From: Saprospiraceae bacterium
GTDB lineage: Bacteria > Bacteroidota > Bacteroidia > Chitinophagales > Saprospiraceae
Direction: 5' to 3'
Assembly (NCBI GenBank): GCA_020628095.1
Contig: JAHDFP010000001.1
Span: forward strand, 62,001 to 126,000
Length of the DNA: 64,000 nucleotides
Shown one piece after another: positions 28,595 through 37,269 of this stretch. The position numbers and the translations under genes are program-made. The stretch's first letter is position 1, and each line of letters begins with the position of its first letter. The notes under the pieces were generated by a model. The model was not told the origin of the DNA. It did no database searches and saw only the letters and a list, made by a program, of their open reading frames with translations.

Positions 28595-28986
28595 AAAGTA
28601 TAATCATCTTCGATGGGGAATGTAACTTTTGCAATTTCTATATCAACAAATTAATTTCTGTAGATAAAGATTCCAAGTTCCTCTTCACACCCTACAATTC
28701 GGAAAAAGCGAAAGAGCTTCTGGATAGGTACAATATCCCTTCCACATACAGAGAAAGTTTTATTCTATCAGATGACGAAAAACACTTTGAAAAATCGGGT
28801 GCTGTTATCGAAATTCTACGACGACTGGGATCCTACTGGAAGATACTGGGGCTTATGTCTATAGTGATACCAAGATTTCTAAGAGATATGATATATGACA
28901 TTGTGGCTAGAAATAGATATAAAATATCCGAACGTTATAACACCTGCATAATCCCCACGCCAGATATGATTTCTCGGTTTGTATGA
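28591..28986 (+). CDS. DCC-family (DUF393) thioredoxin-like protein
   Basis: This 131-residue protein begins IIIFDGECNFCNF, the DxxCxxC signature that names the DCC family, with Cys11 and Cys14. The family is described as putative thiol-disulfide oxidoreductases and is often encoded beside or fused to HTTM proteins. It overlaps the HTTM-like gene by 4 bases and is last in the block. Because the candidate peptide has no cysteine, its target would have to be another protein, such as the 173-aa partner with two cysteines. Confidence 0.88.
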   Translation: MKSIIIFDGECNFCNFYINKLISVDKDSKFLFTPYNSEKAKELLDRYNIPSTYRESFILSDDEKHFEKSGAVIEILRRLGSYWKILGLMSIVIPRFLRDMIYDIVARNRYKISERYNTCIIPTPDMISRFV

Positions 28987-29103
28987 CGTTTGTAACTACT
29001 GTTGTTTTTACATATATAGAAGATCAACTCCATGATTGTGTTGTCGAATGCTGACCCCTGTTAAGAGATGTAGCCGTGATGATTGTGCTTATATTTGAGT
29101 CAT

Positions 29104-29123
29104 TGACCTTAACCATGAGGTCA
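29104..29123. terminator. Weak inverted repeat between DCC and YdeI genes
   Basis: TGACCT (29104-29109) and AGGTCA (29118-29123) flank an 8-base loop between two convergent genes. There is no U-run, so a terminator role is weakly supported. Confidence 0.2.
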
Positions 29124-29144
29124 TCGCATAATCCCCTTGCTAAC

Positions 29145-29750
29145 TTAGCTATCATCTTTGGGGCCAGCATTCCTTCCTTTAGGATGATTGGCCTTTATAT
29201 TTATGGCCGCTTTTTGCGCCGTCTCTTGTATTCTTTTTTGTCTTGTTGCTTCCTGCTTTGCATTCTTGATCCACTCTAATATGCCTCGCTTTGATGACTT
29301 AGGGAATCTTTCATAATAGTATTTCGCTTTGTCGTATTGCTTCAGCGCTGCTTCCAGATCATCTGGAACAATAAGCCTTTCTACATCGTCTAAAAAATTC
29401 CATGCTCCATTTTCTTTTGCCACCGCGACTAATATCAGACCAGCAGATTTCATTCTTCCCTCTTTAGTCAGACGCGCCACTCGATCCTTATTTACTTTAG
29501 ACCAATTGCTTTTGGGATTCCTAGGTGATATTCTTATCATGGTCTTTTGGTCATCCAGTTTTCTTGGTAGGCTGTCCACCCAGCCATAACAGATCAAAGT
29601 GTCTACTATTTCGTCATAGGTTAAGTAGACTTTTGAGGAGTCCTTCTTCCATTTGACTAACCATATACTTTTAGCTGACTCATGGTTCTTGTCTAACCAA
29701 TGGGAGAGCTCTTCTATCGACTCTACAAATAATTGCCCTGGTGTATCCAT
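29145..29750 (-). CDS. YdeI/OmpD-associated family protein
   Basis: This 201-residue soluble protein has the family blocks SIWLVKWKKDS (about 28-38), LTYDEIVDTLICYGWVDSLPRKLDD (about 43-67), RISPRNPKSNWSKVNKDRV and YYERFPKSSKRGILEWIKNAKQEATRQKRI. The C-terminal tail is Lys/Ala/Asn-rich. The biochemical role of this widespread family is unknown. It stands alone on the minus strand 39 bases downstream of an acetyltransferase gene and could be co-transcribed with it. Confidence 0.87.
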   Translation of the reverse strand: MDTPGQLFVESIEELSHWLDKNHESAKSIWLVKWKKDSSKVYLTYDEIVDTLICYGWVDSLPRKLDDQKTMIRISPRNPKSNWSKVNKDRVARLTKEGRMKSAGLILVAVAKENGAWNFLDDVERLIVPDDLEAALKQYDKAKYYYERFPKSSKRGILEWIKNAKQEATRQKRIQETAQKAAINIKANHPKGRNAGPKDDS

Positions 29751-29789
29751 TATGATATTAACTCCTAATCAAGCTGATCTGATTTTTTT

Positions 29790-30413
29790 TCAAATCATTA
29801 TGGCTTCTACATCACCATCCGTCAACTGCTGTACATGTTTAGTTACTTTCTCTATCGGCCAATCCCACCAGCTTATTTTTAGTAGTTGCTCTATCTTGCT
29901 ATCACTGAATCTTTTCTTTATTTCTTTTGCGGGATTACCCCCGACTATAGCATAAGGAGGCACGTCTTTCGTCACGACAGATTTAGTGGCAATAATAGCT
30001 CCATCTCCTACAGTTACACCGGGCATAATCGTCGCACCATAACCTATCCACACATCATTTCCTATCTGGGTATCACCCTTGATGGGATAAGACTTTCCTT
30101 CCATGGCATCAGACCAGTCATGACCAAAAATAGCAAAGGGGTAAGTAGATACAGAATCAGTCAGGTGGTTCGCTCCATTCATTATGAAAGTTACATCCGA
30201 AGCAATCATACAAAACTTTCCTATAATCAATTTGTCTCCTACAAAGTCAAAAAGATATTTCACATTCTTCTCGAAATTGTCCACAGACTCAAAGTCATCG
30301 TAATAAGTATAATCACCCACGATGATATTCGGATTCTTAACGACATTCTTTAGGAAGCACAAACGATCATAATGATCTAATGGAAATTTTTTATTCTTAT
30401 CAGGGATATTCAT
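29790..30413 (-). CDS. Hexapeptide-repeat acetyltransferase of the Vat/CatB (XAT) type
   Basis: This 207-residue left-handed beta-helix enzyme has the xenobiotic acetyltransferase layout. DYTYYDD precedes a hexapeptide coil ([25 protein letters not shown]), with the catalytic-type His in GANHLTD near 82. A loop with [15 protein letters not shown] follows, then more coils ([29 protein letters not shown]) and [18 protein letters not shown]. Relatives acetylate streptogramin A or chloramphenicol, but many chromosomal members have unknown acceptors. No mobile element flanks it. Confidence 0.88.
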   Translation of the reverse strand: MNIPDKNKKFPLDHYDRLCFLKNVVKNPNIIVGDYTYYDDFESVDNFEKNVKYLFDFVGDKLIIGKFCMIASDVTFIMNGANHLTDSVSTYPFAIFGHDWSDAMEGKSYPIKGDTQIGNDVWIGYGATIMPGVTVGDGAIIATKSVVTKDVPPYAIVGGNPAKEIKKRFSDSKIEQLLKISWWDWPIEKVTKHVQQLTDGDVEAIMI

Positions 30414-30447
30414 TCAATTTTCTTTGTTATGACTTCAACTTAGATTA

Positions 30448-31125
30448 TCATTTTTTCTTCTCCCAAGAGTACAACCATTTATAAAATTCTGGATTATCAT
30501 AAGTTTCTGTCCAACTGTCATGGTCAGCCTCAGGATAGACGGTTAGCTTGGCCTTGATATCGTGCTCAGTCAAGGCATCTATCATCTTCTGAGATTCTGA
30601 CAAAGGTACAACCTCATCCTTAGCACCATGAAAAGCCCATATCGGTATGTCTCTAAGAACCTGGACGTCTTCTGGATCTCCGCCTCCGCAGATAGGCGCA
30701 ATGGCTGCAAAATGCTCTGGATATCGACATGCCCATTTCCAAGTTCCATAACCTCCCATAGATAAACCTGTGAGATAGATACGACTTTTATCCACTTTAT
30801 ACTCGGCGAGAATTTTCTGTAGAGTGGCCTCCAATCTTTCCACAGTCCACCATACATCGAAAGGACACTGCGGAGCTAATACATAACCTGGAAAAGACTG
30901 CCCTTTGGATATCTGCATGGGCGGACCATGTACCCGTAATTTGTTCTTATCATCACCACGTTCTCCAGAGCCGTGCAAAAAGATCAAAAGAGAATAGGAT
31001 GCATTGGCATCATACTCCTCTGGTTCGAATAACAAATAATCATAAGGATCTTTTGAGTCCGATTGTGACTTAGACAAGTGAGAACAACCCAATGCACAAA
31101 TAAAAAGAGGTACAAAGTATTTCAT
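30448..31125 (-). CDS. Alpha/beta-hydrolase esterase lipoprotein (phospholipase/carboxylesterase or PHB-depolymerase type)
   Basis: This 225-residue protein has a lipoprotein signal (MKYFVPLFICALGC, lipobox ALGC). The hydrolase core has oxyanion loop LIFLHGSGERGDD, nucleophile elbow GLSMGG (about 140-145), acidic residue in HGAKDEVVP and catalytic His in YPEADHDSW. It resembles small esterases related to dienelactone hydrolase and feruloyl or PHB-type esterases found in Bacteroidota. It lies between the acetyltransferase and asnB on the same strand. Confidence 0.87.
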   Translation of the reverse strand: MKYFVPLFICALGCSHLSKSQSDSKDPYDYLLFEPEEYDANASYSLLIFLHGSGERGDDKNKLRVHGPPMQISKGQSFPGYVLAPQCPFDVWWTVERLEATLQKILAEYKVDKSRIYLTGLSMGGYGTWKWACRYPEHFAAIAPICGGGDPEDVQVLRDIPIWAFHGAKDEVVPLSESQKMIDALTEHDIKAKLTVYPEADHDSWTETYDNPEFYKWLYSWEKKK

Positions 31126-31250
31126 ACTTTAATATAAGATATAATCCCGATAAAGCGTAAGTCCTAGGATGATCAAGAATCTATCTTATATTACATCAAG
31201 TACAATAACCTTATACCTCTACTAAGTAAATATTGCGTTGTTATTATTTC

Positions 31251-32918
31251 TTACACATAAGCATCTTCATGCACGGACTTGACAGCCCGTCCAGATGGAT
31301 CATTCATATTTTTGAAGGCTTCGTCCCACTCTAATGCTATAGGTGTACTACAAGCCACTGATGGTACTGACGGTACTGTACTCGCTGCTGCCTCAGAAGG
31401 AAAATGTTCTTCGAATATAGTTCTGTAATAATACTCCTCTTTATTAAGAGGTGGATTGATAGCAAACTTATATTCTGCCCTCTCCATCATCGCGTCTGTT
31501 ACTTCTTTGTCGGCTATCTCTTTGAGTGTATCTATCCATGAGTAGCCTACCCCATCAGAGAACTGTTCCTTTTGCCTCCATGCAACGGAATCGGGGATAT
31601 AACCTTCGAATGCTTTACGCAAGATCCATTTTTCCATCTTACCCTCGGAAGACATTTTATCTTTAGGATTGAGGCGCATAGCCACATCCATAAATTCTTT
31701 GTCCAAAAATGGCACACGACCTTCGACTCCCCATGCAGCAAGAGACTTATTGGCTCTCAGGCAATCATAGAGATATAACTTATCCAACTTACGGACGGTC
31801 TCTTTGTGAAATTCCTCAGCACTCGGTGCTTTGTGGAAATATAAATAACCACCAAAAATCTCATCGGCTCCCTCTCCTGACAATACCATCTTGATGCCCA
31901 TTGACTTTATTACACGCGCCATAAGGTACATCGGCGTACTAGCGCGTATTGTCGTTACGTCATAGGTTTCCAGATGATATATAACATCCCTCACCGCATC
32001 CAGTCCTTGTTGTACTGTAAATTTAATTTCGTGATGTACAGTGCCGATATAATCCGCAACCTCCTGCGCATGCTTTAGATCGGGAGACCCTTCGAGACCC
32101 ACAGAAAAAGAATGCAACTGAGGCCACCAAGCTGCCACTTGGTCACCAGACTCCACACGCATGGCGGAGTACTTTTTGGCGATAGCTGAGACGACAGAAG
32201 AATCCAAGCCCCCAGAAAGAAGAACACCATAAGGCACATCTGACATAAGTTGTCTATGTACAGATTCTTCTAGTGCTTGTCGTAGATCGTCTATACTCGT
32301 TACGTTATCTTTGACATTGCTATAGTCTTCCCAGTCTCTCTTATACCATCTTGTCTTTCCTTCGTCCGCACTATAGTAGTAATGTCCTGGAACAAAAACT
32401 TCTATCACATTGCATACGCCTTCTAGAGCCTTTAGCTCAGAGGCCACATAATAATTACCATCTCTATCATAGCCTTCGTAGAGAGGAATAATACCCATGT
32501 GATCTCGACCTATAAGGTACGTGTCCTTTTTCTTATCATATAGTGCGAAAGCAAATATACCGTTGAGATCATCTAAGAAATCTGTTCCCTTCTCCTGATA
32601 CAGAGCAAGGATAACCTCACAGTCTGATTTAGTCTGAAAATCATACTTATCCGCATATTGCTTTCTGATCTCTTGATGATTATATATCTCACCATTGACG
32701 GCAAGGACCAAATTTCCATCCTTACTGTATAATGGTTGGCCGCCACTTTCAGGGTCTACTATGGACAGTCTTTCGTGCGCCAAAATGGTATTATCACCGC
32801 AATATATTCCCGACCAATCTGGTCCGCGATGTCTTTGTCTACGAGACATATCCAGCACTTGTTGCCTAAGTGCCTCGTTAGGATTCTGAATATTAAATAC
32901 TGCTACAATTCCACACAT
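31251..32918 (-). CDS. asnB: Asparagine synthase B, glutamine-hydrolysing
   Basis: This 555-residue enzyme makes asparagine from aspartate, ATP and glutamine. It has the Ntn glutaminase nucleophile Cys2 (MCGIVAVFN), RHRGPDWSG, LAHERLSIVD, AVNGEIYNH and the synthetase PP-loop LLSGGLDSSVV (about 233-243). VLSGEGADEIFGGYLYF and VEGRVPFLDKEFMD follow. The length is close to E. coli AsnB (554). It is the last gene of a minus-strand run and is preceded by a very A+T-rich divergent promoter region. Confidence 0.96.
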   Translation of the reverse strand: MCGIVAVFNIQNPNEALRQQVLDMSRRQRHRGPDWSGIYCGDNTILAHERLSIVDPESGGQPLYSKDGNLVLAVNGEIYNHQEIRKQYADKYDFQTKSDCEVILALYQEKGTDFLDDLNGIFAFALYDKKKDTYLIGRDHMGIIPLYEGYDRDGNYYVASELKALEGVCNVIEVFVPGHYYYSADEGKTRWYKRDWEDYSNVKDNVTSIDDLRQALEESVHRQLMSDVPYGVLLSGGLDSSVVSAIAKKYSAMRVESGDQVAAWWPQLHSFSVGLEGSPDLKHAQEVADYIGTVHHEIKFTVQQGLDAVRDVIYHLETYDVTTIRASTPMYLMARVIKSMGIKMVLSGEGADEIFGGYLYFHKAPSAEEFHKETVRKLDKLYLYDCLRANKSLAAWGVEGRVPFLDKEFMDVAMRLNPKDKMSSEGKMEKWILRKAFEGYIPDSVAWRQKEQFSDGVGYSWIDTLKEIADKEVTDAMMERAEYKFAINPPLNKEEYYYRTIFEEHFPSEAAASTVPSVPSVACSTPIALEWDEAFKNMNDPSGRAVKSVHEDAYV

Positions 32919-33132
32919 CTTTTATTAATCTTTTGATTGTACAAATATTAAATAATATTTACTATTTAATCAATTAAACCATATATATTATTAATATAAT
33001 TAAACATACAATAGATAATATTTAATATTTTAAATATAATAATAAATATTTTCTATTTACATATTCAAAATTTCTCCTATATCTATTATGAATAACTATT
33101 ATAATGCAGACTTATTACAATCATCTGGATAA
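32919..33132. other. Extremely A+T-rich divergent promoter region
   Basis: These 214 bases between asnB (minus) and an alpha/beta-hydrolase gene (plus) are mostly A and T, with long TATATATT and AATATTTAATATTTT-like runs. No ORF or RNA gene was seen. It must contain both promoters. Confidence 0.6.
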
Positions 33133-34251
33133 ATGAGTCACAATCAAATGAAATTTACATTCGCTATACATCGACGTATCGCCATTACCATATTCTGTCT
33201 ATTAATGACGCTCCGGTCATTCTCTCAAGAGTCCAATCGACCACAAGAGCCTCAGGAACCCTTTCCTTATATTGTAAAAGAAGTCACTTTCGCAAGTAAG
33301 GCTAGCGATACCATTACATTAGCTGGATCGCTGACACTTCCTGACTCAACTGGCCAATTTCCAGTCGCAATTCTTATCTCTGGAAGTGGACCACAGGACA
33401 GAAACGAAGAAATATTTAAGCACAAACCCTTTATGGTCATCGCAGATCATCTGACTAAAGCGGGTATCGCAGTCTTACGATTTGATGATCGCGGAGTCGG
33501 AGCGTCTACAGGTACTTTTGCCAATGCCACAAGTTTTGACTTTGCTCTGGACGTAGAAGGTGCTATAGCATACCTTAGAAATAATAAGTCAATAGACTCT
33601 GATAATATGGGGCTAATAGGTCACAGCGAAGGAGGTCTTATCGCGCAGATCATAACGGCTAAAGACACCACAATAAAATATCTTGTCTCTATGGCTGGAC
33701 CAGGTATAAAAGGGAGTGATCTCATGGTATTACAGAATGTAGCGATGGTCGAAAAAATGGGAATATCGGATTCCCTGATTCAGCAACTCAAAAAGACATT
33801 GGAGGTTTCTTACAGGCATATAGATGACACTAATCTGACAGACGATCAGCTAAAAGACAGTCTGACTACGGCACTGAAGCAAGGGCCAAAATCACTAATC
33901 ATGGACATGCAGATCCCTATGATTATTCAGCAAATTACAGCACCTTGGTATAAGACATTCTTGCGTTATGATCCAGCACCATACCTTAACAAAATACAAT
34001 GTGATGTCCTTGCGCTCAATGGTGACAAAGACTTACAAGTCGTCTGCGAAGACAATCTAGATGGTTATAAAAAAGAACTAACTCAATTATCCGATGATCA
34101 ACTAAAAGTTATAAAATACGAAGGCATGAACCACCTCTTTCAAGAATGCGAAACGGGTATGGTCATGGAATATTCTAGTATAAAGCAGACCATAGCCCCA
34201 CAAGTATTAGATGATATGAGGGATTGGATTTTGGAAAAAGTAAAAGAGTAA
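33133..34251 (+). CDS. Secreted alpha/beta-hydrolase (serine aminopeptidase/peptidase S9-like)
   Basis: This 372-residue protein has a signal sequence (hydrophobic IAITIFCLLMTL, cleavage after RSFSQ). VAILISGSGPQDRNE supplies the oxyanion region, VLRFDDRGVGAST is typical of serine aminopeptidases, and the elbow GHSEGG lies near 163-168. ALNGDKDLQV holds the Asp, and EGMNHLFQE the His. The family cleaves esters or peptides in the periplasm. Two short genes follow closely (3 and 12 bases), so an operon with DUF1059 and aldo/keto reductase genes is likely. Confidence 0.88.
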   Translation: MSHNQMKFTFAIHRRIAITIFCLLMTLRSFSQESNRPQEPQEPFPYIVKEVTFASKASDTITLAGSLTLPDSTGQFPVAILISGSGPQDRNEEIFKHKPFMVIADHLTKAGIAVLRFDDRGVGASTGTFANATSFDFALDVEGAIAYLRNNKSIDSDNMGLIGHSEGGLIAQIITAKDTTIKYLVSMAGPGIKGSDLMVLQNVAMVEKMGISDSLIQQLKKTLEVSYRHIDDTNLTDDQLKDSLTTALKQGPKSLIMDMQIPMIIQQITAPWYKTFLRYDPAPYLNKIQCDVLALNGDKDLQVVCEDNLDGYKKELTQLSDDQLKVIKYEGMNHLFQECETGMVMEYSSIKQTIAPQVLDDMRDWILEKVKE

Positions 34252-34254
34252 GTA

Positions 34255-34491
34255 ATGAAAAAAATGACTTGCCGCCAGCTAGGTGGTGCATGTGATGTCG
34301 TCTTTAGCGCAGAGACCTTTGACCAGATCGCTGAGCTCAGTAAAAAGCATGGTATGGAGATGTATCAACAAAAAGATGCCGCTCACCTGGAAGCCATGCA
34401 AAAGATGCAATCACTCATGAAAGATCCGAATGCCATGAAATCCTGGATGGAAGAAAAGAAGAAAGAATTCGACGCACTTCCTCATTCTTAG
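34255..34491 (+). CDS. DUF1059 small protein
   Basis: This 78-residue protein starts KKMTCRQLGGACDVVF, the DUF1059 signature with two cysteines, followed by FDQIAELSKKHGMEMY and a charged helical tail with many Met and Lys residues. The family is small, soluble and of unknown function. It sits 3 bases after the hydrolase gene. Confidence 0.88.
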   Translation: MKKMTCRQLGGACDVVFSAETFDQIAELSKKHGMEMYQQKDAAHLEAMQKMQSLMKDPNAMKSWMEEKKKEFDALPHS

Positions 34492-34503
34492 TATAATATA
34501 GTT

Positions 34504-35373
34504 ATGAAATTTTCACCATTAATAATAGGCTGTATGCGTCTCGGAGAGTGGGGCGCCAAAATGAACAGCCAAGAACTTGAGTCCTTTATAGATGCCTGCG
34601 TGGATAGAGGTCTTGTAGATTTTGATCATGCAGATATTTATGGTCATTATACCTCTGAGAAAGAATTCGGAGAAGTGATGGCTCGACGAGCGGATCTTGT
34701 ATCTAAAATCCAGATCACTACTAAATGCGGCATCCGACAAGTCGGAGAAAGAAAGCCAGAACACCGTGTCAAGTCTTATGACTCCTCACCAGAACATATT
34801 ATCGCTTCTGTAGATCAATCCCTGAAAAACCTACAAGTCGAAAAAATAGATTTACTATTACTGCATAGACCTGATTACCTGATGGATGCCAAAGCCGTCG
34901 CTGATTGTTTCTATGACCTGAGAAAAGCAGGTAAAGTACTTCACTTCGGCGTTTCTAATTTTTCACCATCTCAAATGGACCTCTTACACCAACATGTCAC
35001 ATTGATCAATCATCAGATCGAAGTATCTCCATTTCACCTAATCCCGTATACCGATGGATCTCTCGATTACTGTCAAAAATGGGGTATCAGACCGACAGCC
35101 TGGTCGCCTTTTGGCGGAGGTACAATTTTTTCTGACCACGAAAAGTATCAAGACCTTAGAAACAAAATAGTAGAAATCTCTGAGAGACATAATGCAAGTA
35201 TGGATCAAGTCATTCTCGCGTGGATAAGAAAACATCCCACGGGCATCATTCCTGTCTTAGGCACAACCAAAGTGGCACGTATAGATTCTGCTATCAAATC
35301 TCTGGATATAGAAATAACAGCGGAGGAATGGTATGACATCTGGCAGGCCTCGACGGGTAAGGCTATTGCTTGA
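34504..35373 (+). CDS. Aldo/keto reductase (YdhF-like)
   Basis: This 289-residue TIM-barrel oxidoreductase has the catalytic Asp/Tyr in FDHADIYGHYTSEKEFG (Tyr46 region), Lys in ITTKCGI and His in LLLHRPDYLMD. VLHFGVSNFSP, AWSPFGGG and IIPVLGTTK for NADPH binding follow. It is closest in pattern to the YdhF oxidoreductase group. It is last in the operon that begins with the secreted hydrolase and is followed by four AATTAGGG repeats. Confidence 0.9.
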   Translation: MKFSPLIIGCMRLGEWGAKMNSQELESFIDACVDRGLVDFDHADIYGHYTSEKEFGEVMARRADLVSKIQITTKCGIRQVGERKPEHRVKSYDSSPEHIIASVDQSLKNLQVEKIDLLLLHRPDYLMDAKAVADCFYDLRKAGKVLHFGVSNFSPSQMDLLHQHVTLINHQIEVSPFHLIPYTDGSLDYCQKWGIRPTAWSPFGGGTIFSDHEKYQDLRNKIVEISERHNASMDQVILAWIRKHPTGIIPVLGTTKVARIDSAIKSLDIEITAEEWYDIWQASTGKAIA

Positions 35374-35404
35374 ATTAGGGAATTAGGGAATTAGGGAATT
35401 AGGG
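35373..35404. repeat. Four tandem AATTAGGG repeats
   Basis: Four perfect 8-bp AATTAGGG units run head to tail (35373-35404), starting at the stop codon of the aldo/keto reductase and followed by AAATTTGGG. The same motif recurs at 50001-50012 beside the four-helix-bundle gene. Confidence 0.9.
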
Positions 35405-35437
35405 AAATTTGGGTTTTGAGTGTTGAGTTTTTAAAAT

Positions 35438-36307
35438 CTAATGTACATCTATAACGACCCTTCTGTTTCTTGCTCTACCCTCTTTGGTTTTATTATCTGA
35501 TATGGGTTGTGATTCACCCAAGCCAACGGTCTTAATATTGAGAAGGAGACTTTCGTACTTTTCTTCCATATACTTCCTTATGGATTCTGCTCGCGCTAAT
35601 GATAGAGCCATATTATCCTCTGGCTCTCCGACATTGTCGGTATGACCGTAGATTTTAATTTTTGTATCCTGCGTGGGATCAAAATTCGCCAACATAGCAT
35701 CTAAAGAATTTTTGGCTGTTTCTTTTAACACGGAACTACCAGACTCGAATATAACAGACCCATTGAGTGTAAACGTCTCTTTGATCTTAGACTCTTGATC
35801 ACCGCAATCTGTCACTCGATTAAGATTGATGGCATCGAATATAAAGCCACAGAGGTGATGCAACTGGTAGTACCATATCTTAACATCGTAGGTACCTGTA
35901 TCGAGTAAGACGTTCTGCTTTTTGTTAGTCATCCTATGATCTCCGCTGTTATCAATTATCTGGTTACCGTCTATCCAGAGATAAGAACCATCATCTGTAG
36001 TCAAGGAAAACTGGTAACAGGATCTCTCAGATATGGTCATCGTCGACGTCAGATGTAAAGCCCAAGTAGCGTTATCCCACCAGAGGTCACCGAATAAATA
36101 ATTCCCCTCTCTTTCCTCAAAATGAATATCCTTCCATACGAATTCGTCCAGTACATAATGATCTAAATAACTATCTCTATATTCCATATAAAGAGAATCT
36201 TTGGGAACAGCGTAAGCCTTACCTTTATAGGCTGAGAATGAAGGTAGCTCCTGACCATAGAGATTAACCGAAAGACTTATAAGTATAAGAAGGCAAAGTT
36301 GTTTCAT
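35438..36307 (-). CDS. PA14-like plus OmpA C-terminal domain outer-membrane protein
   Basis: This 289-residue protein has a signal peptide (MKQLCLLILISLSVNLYGQ). A PA14/GLEYA-like carbohydrate-binding fold follows (about 50-160, with SLTTDDGSYLWIDGNQIIDN and YDVKIWYYQLHHLCGF). The OmpA peptidoglycan-binding domain is at about 180-289 (VIFESGSSVLK, IYGHTDNVGEPEDNMALSLARAESI, GLGESQP, ARNRRVVI). It likely binds a glycan outside while tethered to peptidoglycan. It is transcribed alone. Confidence 0.9.
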   Translation of the reverse strand: MKQLCLLILISLSVNLYGQELPSFSAYKGKAYAVPKDSLYMEYRDSYLDHYVLDEFVWKDIHFEEREGNYLFGDLWWDNATWALHLTSTMTISERSCYQFSLTTDDGSYLWIDGNQIIDNSGDHRMTNKKQNVLLDTGTYDVKIWYYQLHHLCGFIFDAINLNRVTDCGDQESKIKETFTLNGSVIFESGSSVLKETAKNSLDAMLANFDPTQDTKIKIYGHTDNVGEPEDNMALSLARAESIRKYMEEKYESLLLNIKTVGLGESQPISDNKTKEGRARNRRVVIDVH

Positions 36308-36363
36308 TTCGATACTGTCCTTGACAATACCAAAACGTAAATGTTGTTGAGTTAATTATGCGT

Positions 36364-37245
36364 TTAGGCTTGCATCGGTACCTCCATTATCAAAAACTTG
36401 CTCTTGCCCTTCGTATTGATATTGACCGATTCTGTATCCCACACGCCGTAACCATCTCTAGCAAATAATTCCTGACCATCCACATCTATCTCACCGTCAA
36501 TGAGGAAAATATAGATTCCATTATTGCGAGGATCTCTTAGCGTATAGGATGATTTAAAATCAGAACTAAACTCACCCATAGAGAACCATGCATTCTGATG
36601 TATCCATACACCCTGATCTTTAGACGATGGTGAGAGTATTTGATAGATTGAGTTTTCTTCTTTTATATCTGATAGACTGATTTGGTCATATCGCGGTTCT
36701 ACATTTTTGACCTTAGGGAATAACCAAATCTGTAAAAACTTGACCTGCTCGTCCTGACTACTATTGTACTCACTATGATAGACTCCCGTCCCTGCACTCA
36801 TCACTTGAATATCATCTTTTCTGATAATCGCAACATTACCCATGCTGTCCTTATGCTGCAGATCACCATCCAGAGGAATCGATATGATCTCCATATTATC
36901 ATGTGGATGTGTATTGAATCCACGACCACCAGCAACCACATCATCATTAAGCACTCTTAACACACCAAAGTGCATGCGCTCAGGATTATAATAATTAGCA
37001 AAACTGAATGTGTGCTTGCTATTGAGCCAGCCATGATCTGCGCCACCTCTCGTATCAGCTCTATGCAATACGGTTTGGGTCGTATTCATTTCGTGATTAG
37101 GTATATGATTGAATCCCACTTGTTCTTTCATCTTATCGTAAGTTGATTCTTTGAGTTTGACATTCTTAGCCTTGAGCATATTACTGCTTCCCGCTATTCC
37201 TGCAGCACCCATTATTCCTTTTTTGATGAAATCCTTACGATCCAT
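36364..37245 (-). CDS. Pirin-family protein with Tat-like N-terminus
   Basis: This 293-residue bicupin has the pirin metal site region FGVLRVLNDDVVAGGRGFNTHPHDNMEIISIPLDG (His pair near 117-119), followed by a His/Glu region in GVYHSEYNSS. The N-terminus MDRKDFIKKGIMGAAGIAGSSNMLKAK looks like the R-K-x-F-x-K-x-G Tat-type leaders of Bacteroidota, so this pirin may be exported, which is unusual. Pirins are iron-binding, and some are quercetinase-like dioxygenases. It is 24 bases past the acyl-CoA dehydrogenase gene boundary, on the same strand. Confidence 0.88.
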   Translation of the reverse strand: MDRKDFIKKGIMGAAGIAGSSNMLKAKNVKLKESTYDKMKEQVGFNHIPNHEMNTTQTVLHRADTRGGADHGWLNSKHTFSFANYYNPERMHFGVLRVLNDDVVAGGRGFNTHPHDNMEIISIPLDGDLQHKDSMGNVAIIRKDDIQVMSAGTGVYHSEYNSSQDEQVKFLQIWLFPKVKNVEPRYDQISLSDIKEENSIYQILSPSSKDQGVWIHQNAWFSMGEFSSDFKSSYTLRDPRNNGIYIFLIDGEIDVDGQELFARDGYGVWDTESVNINTKGKSKFLIMEVPMQA

Positions 37246-37269
37246 TTTGTACTTTTTTATTAAGAAAAC

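Noticed and set aside
29076-29589. Plus-strand ORFs across the YdeI-family gene
   Set aside because: They are antisense to a conserved minus-strand protein family and lack features of their own.
34255-34491. Possible bacteriocin or toxin for the 78-aa Cys-containing gene
   Set aside because: Its N-terminus matches DUF1059 and it lies in a metabolic operon, without immunity or export genes.
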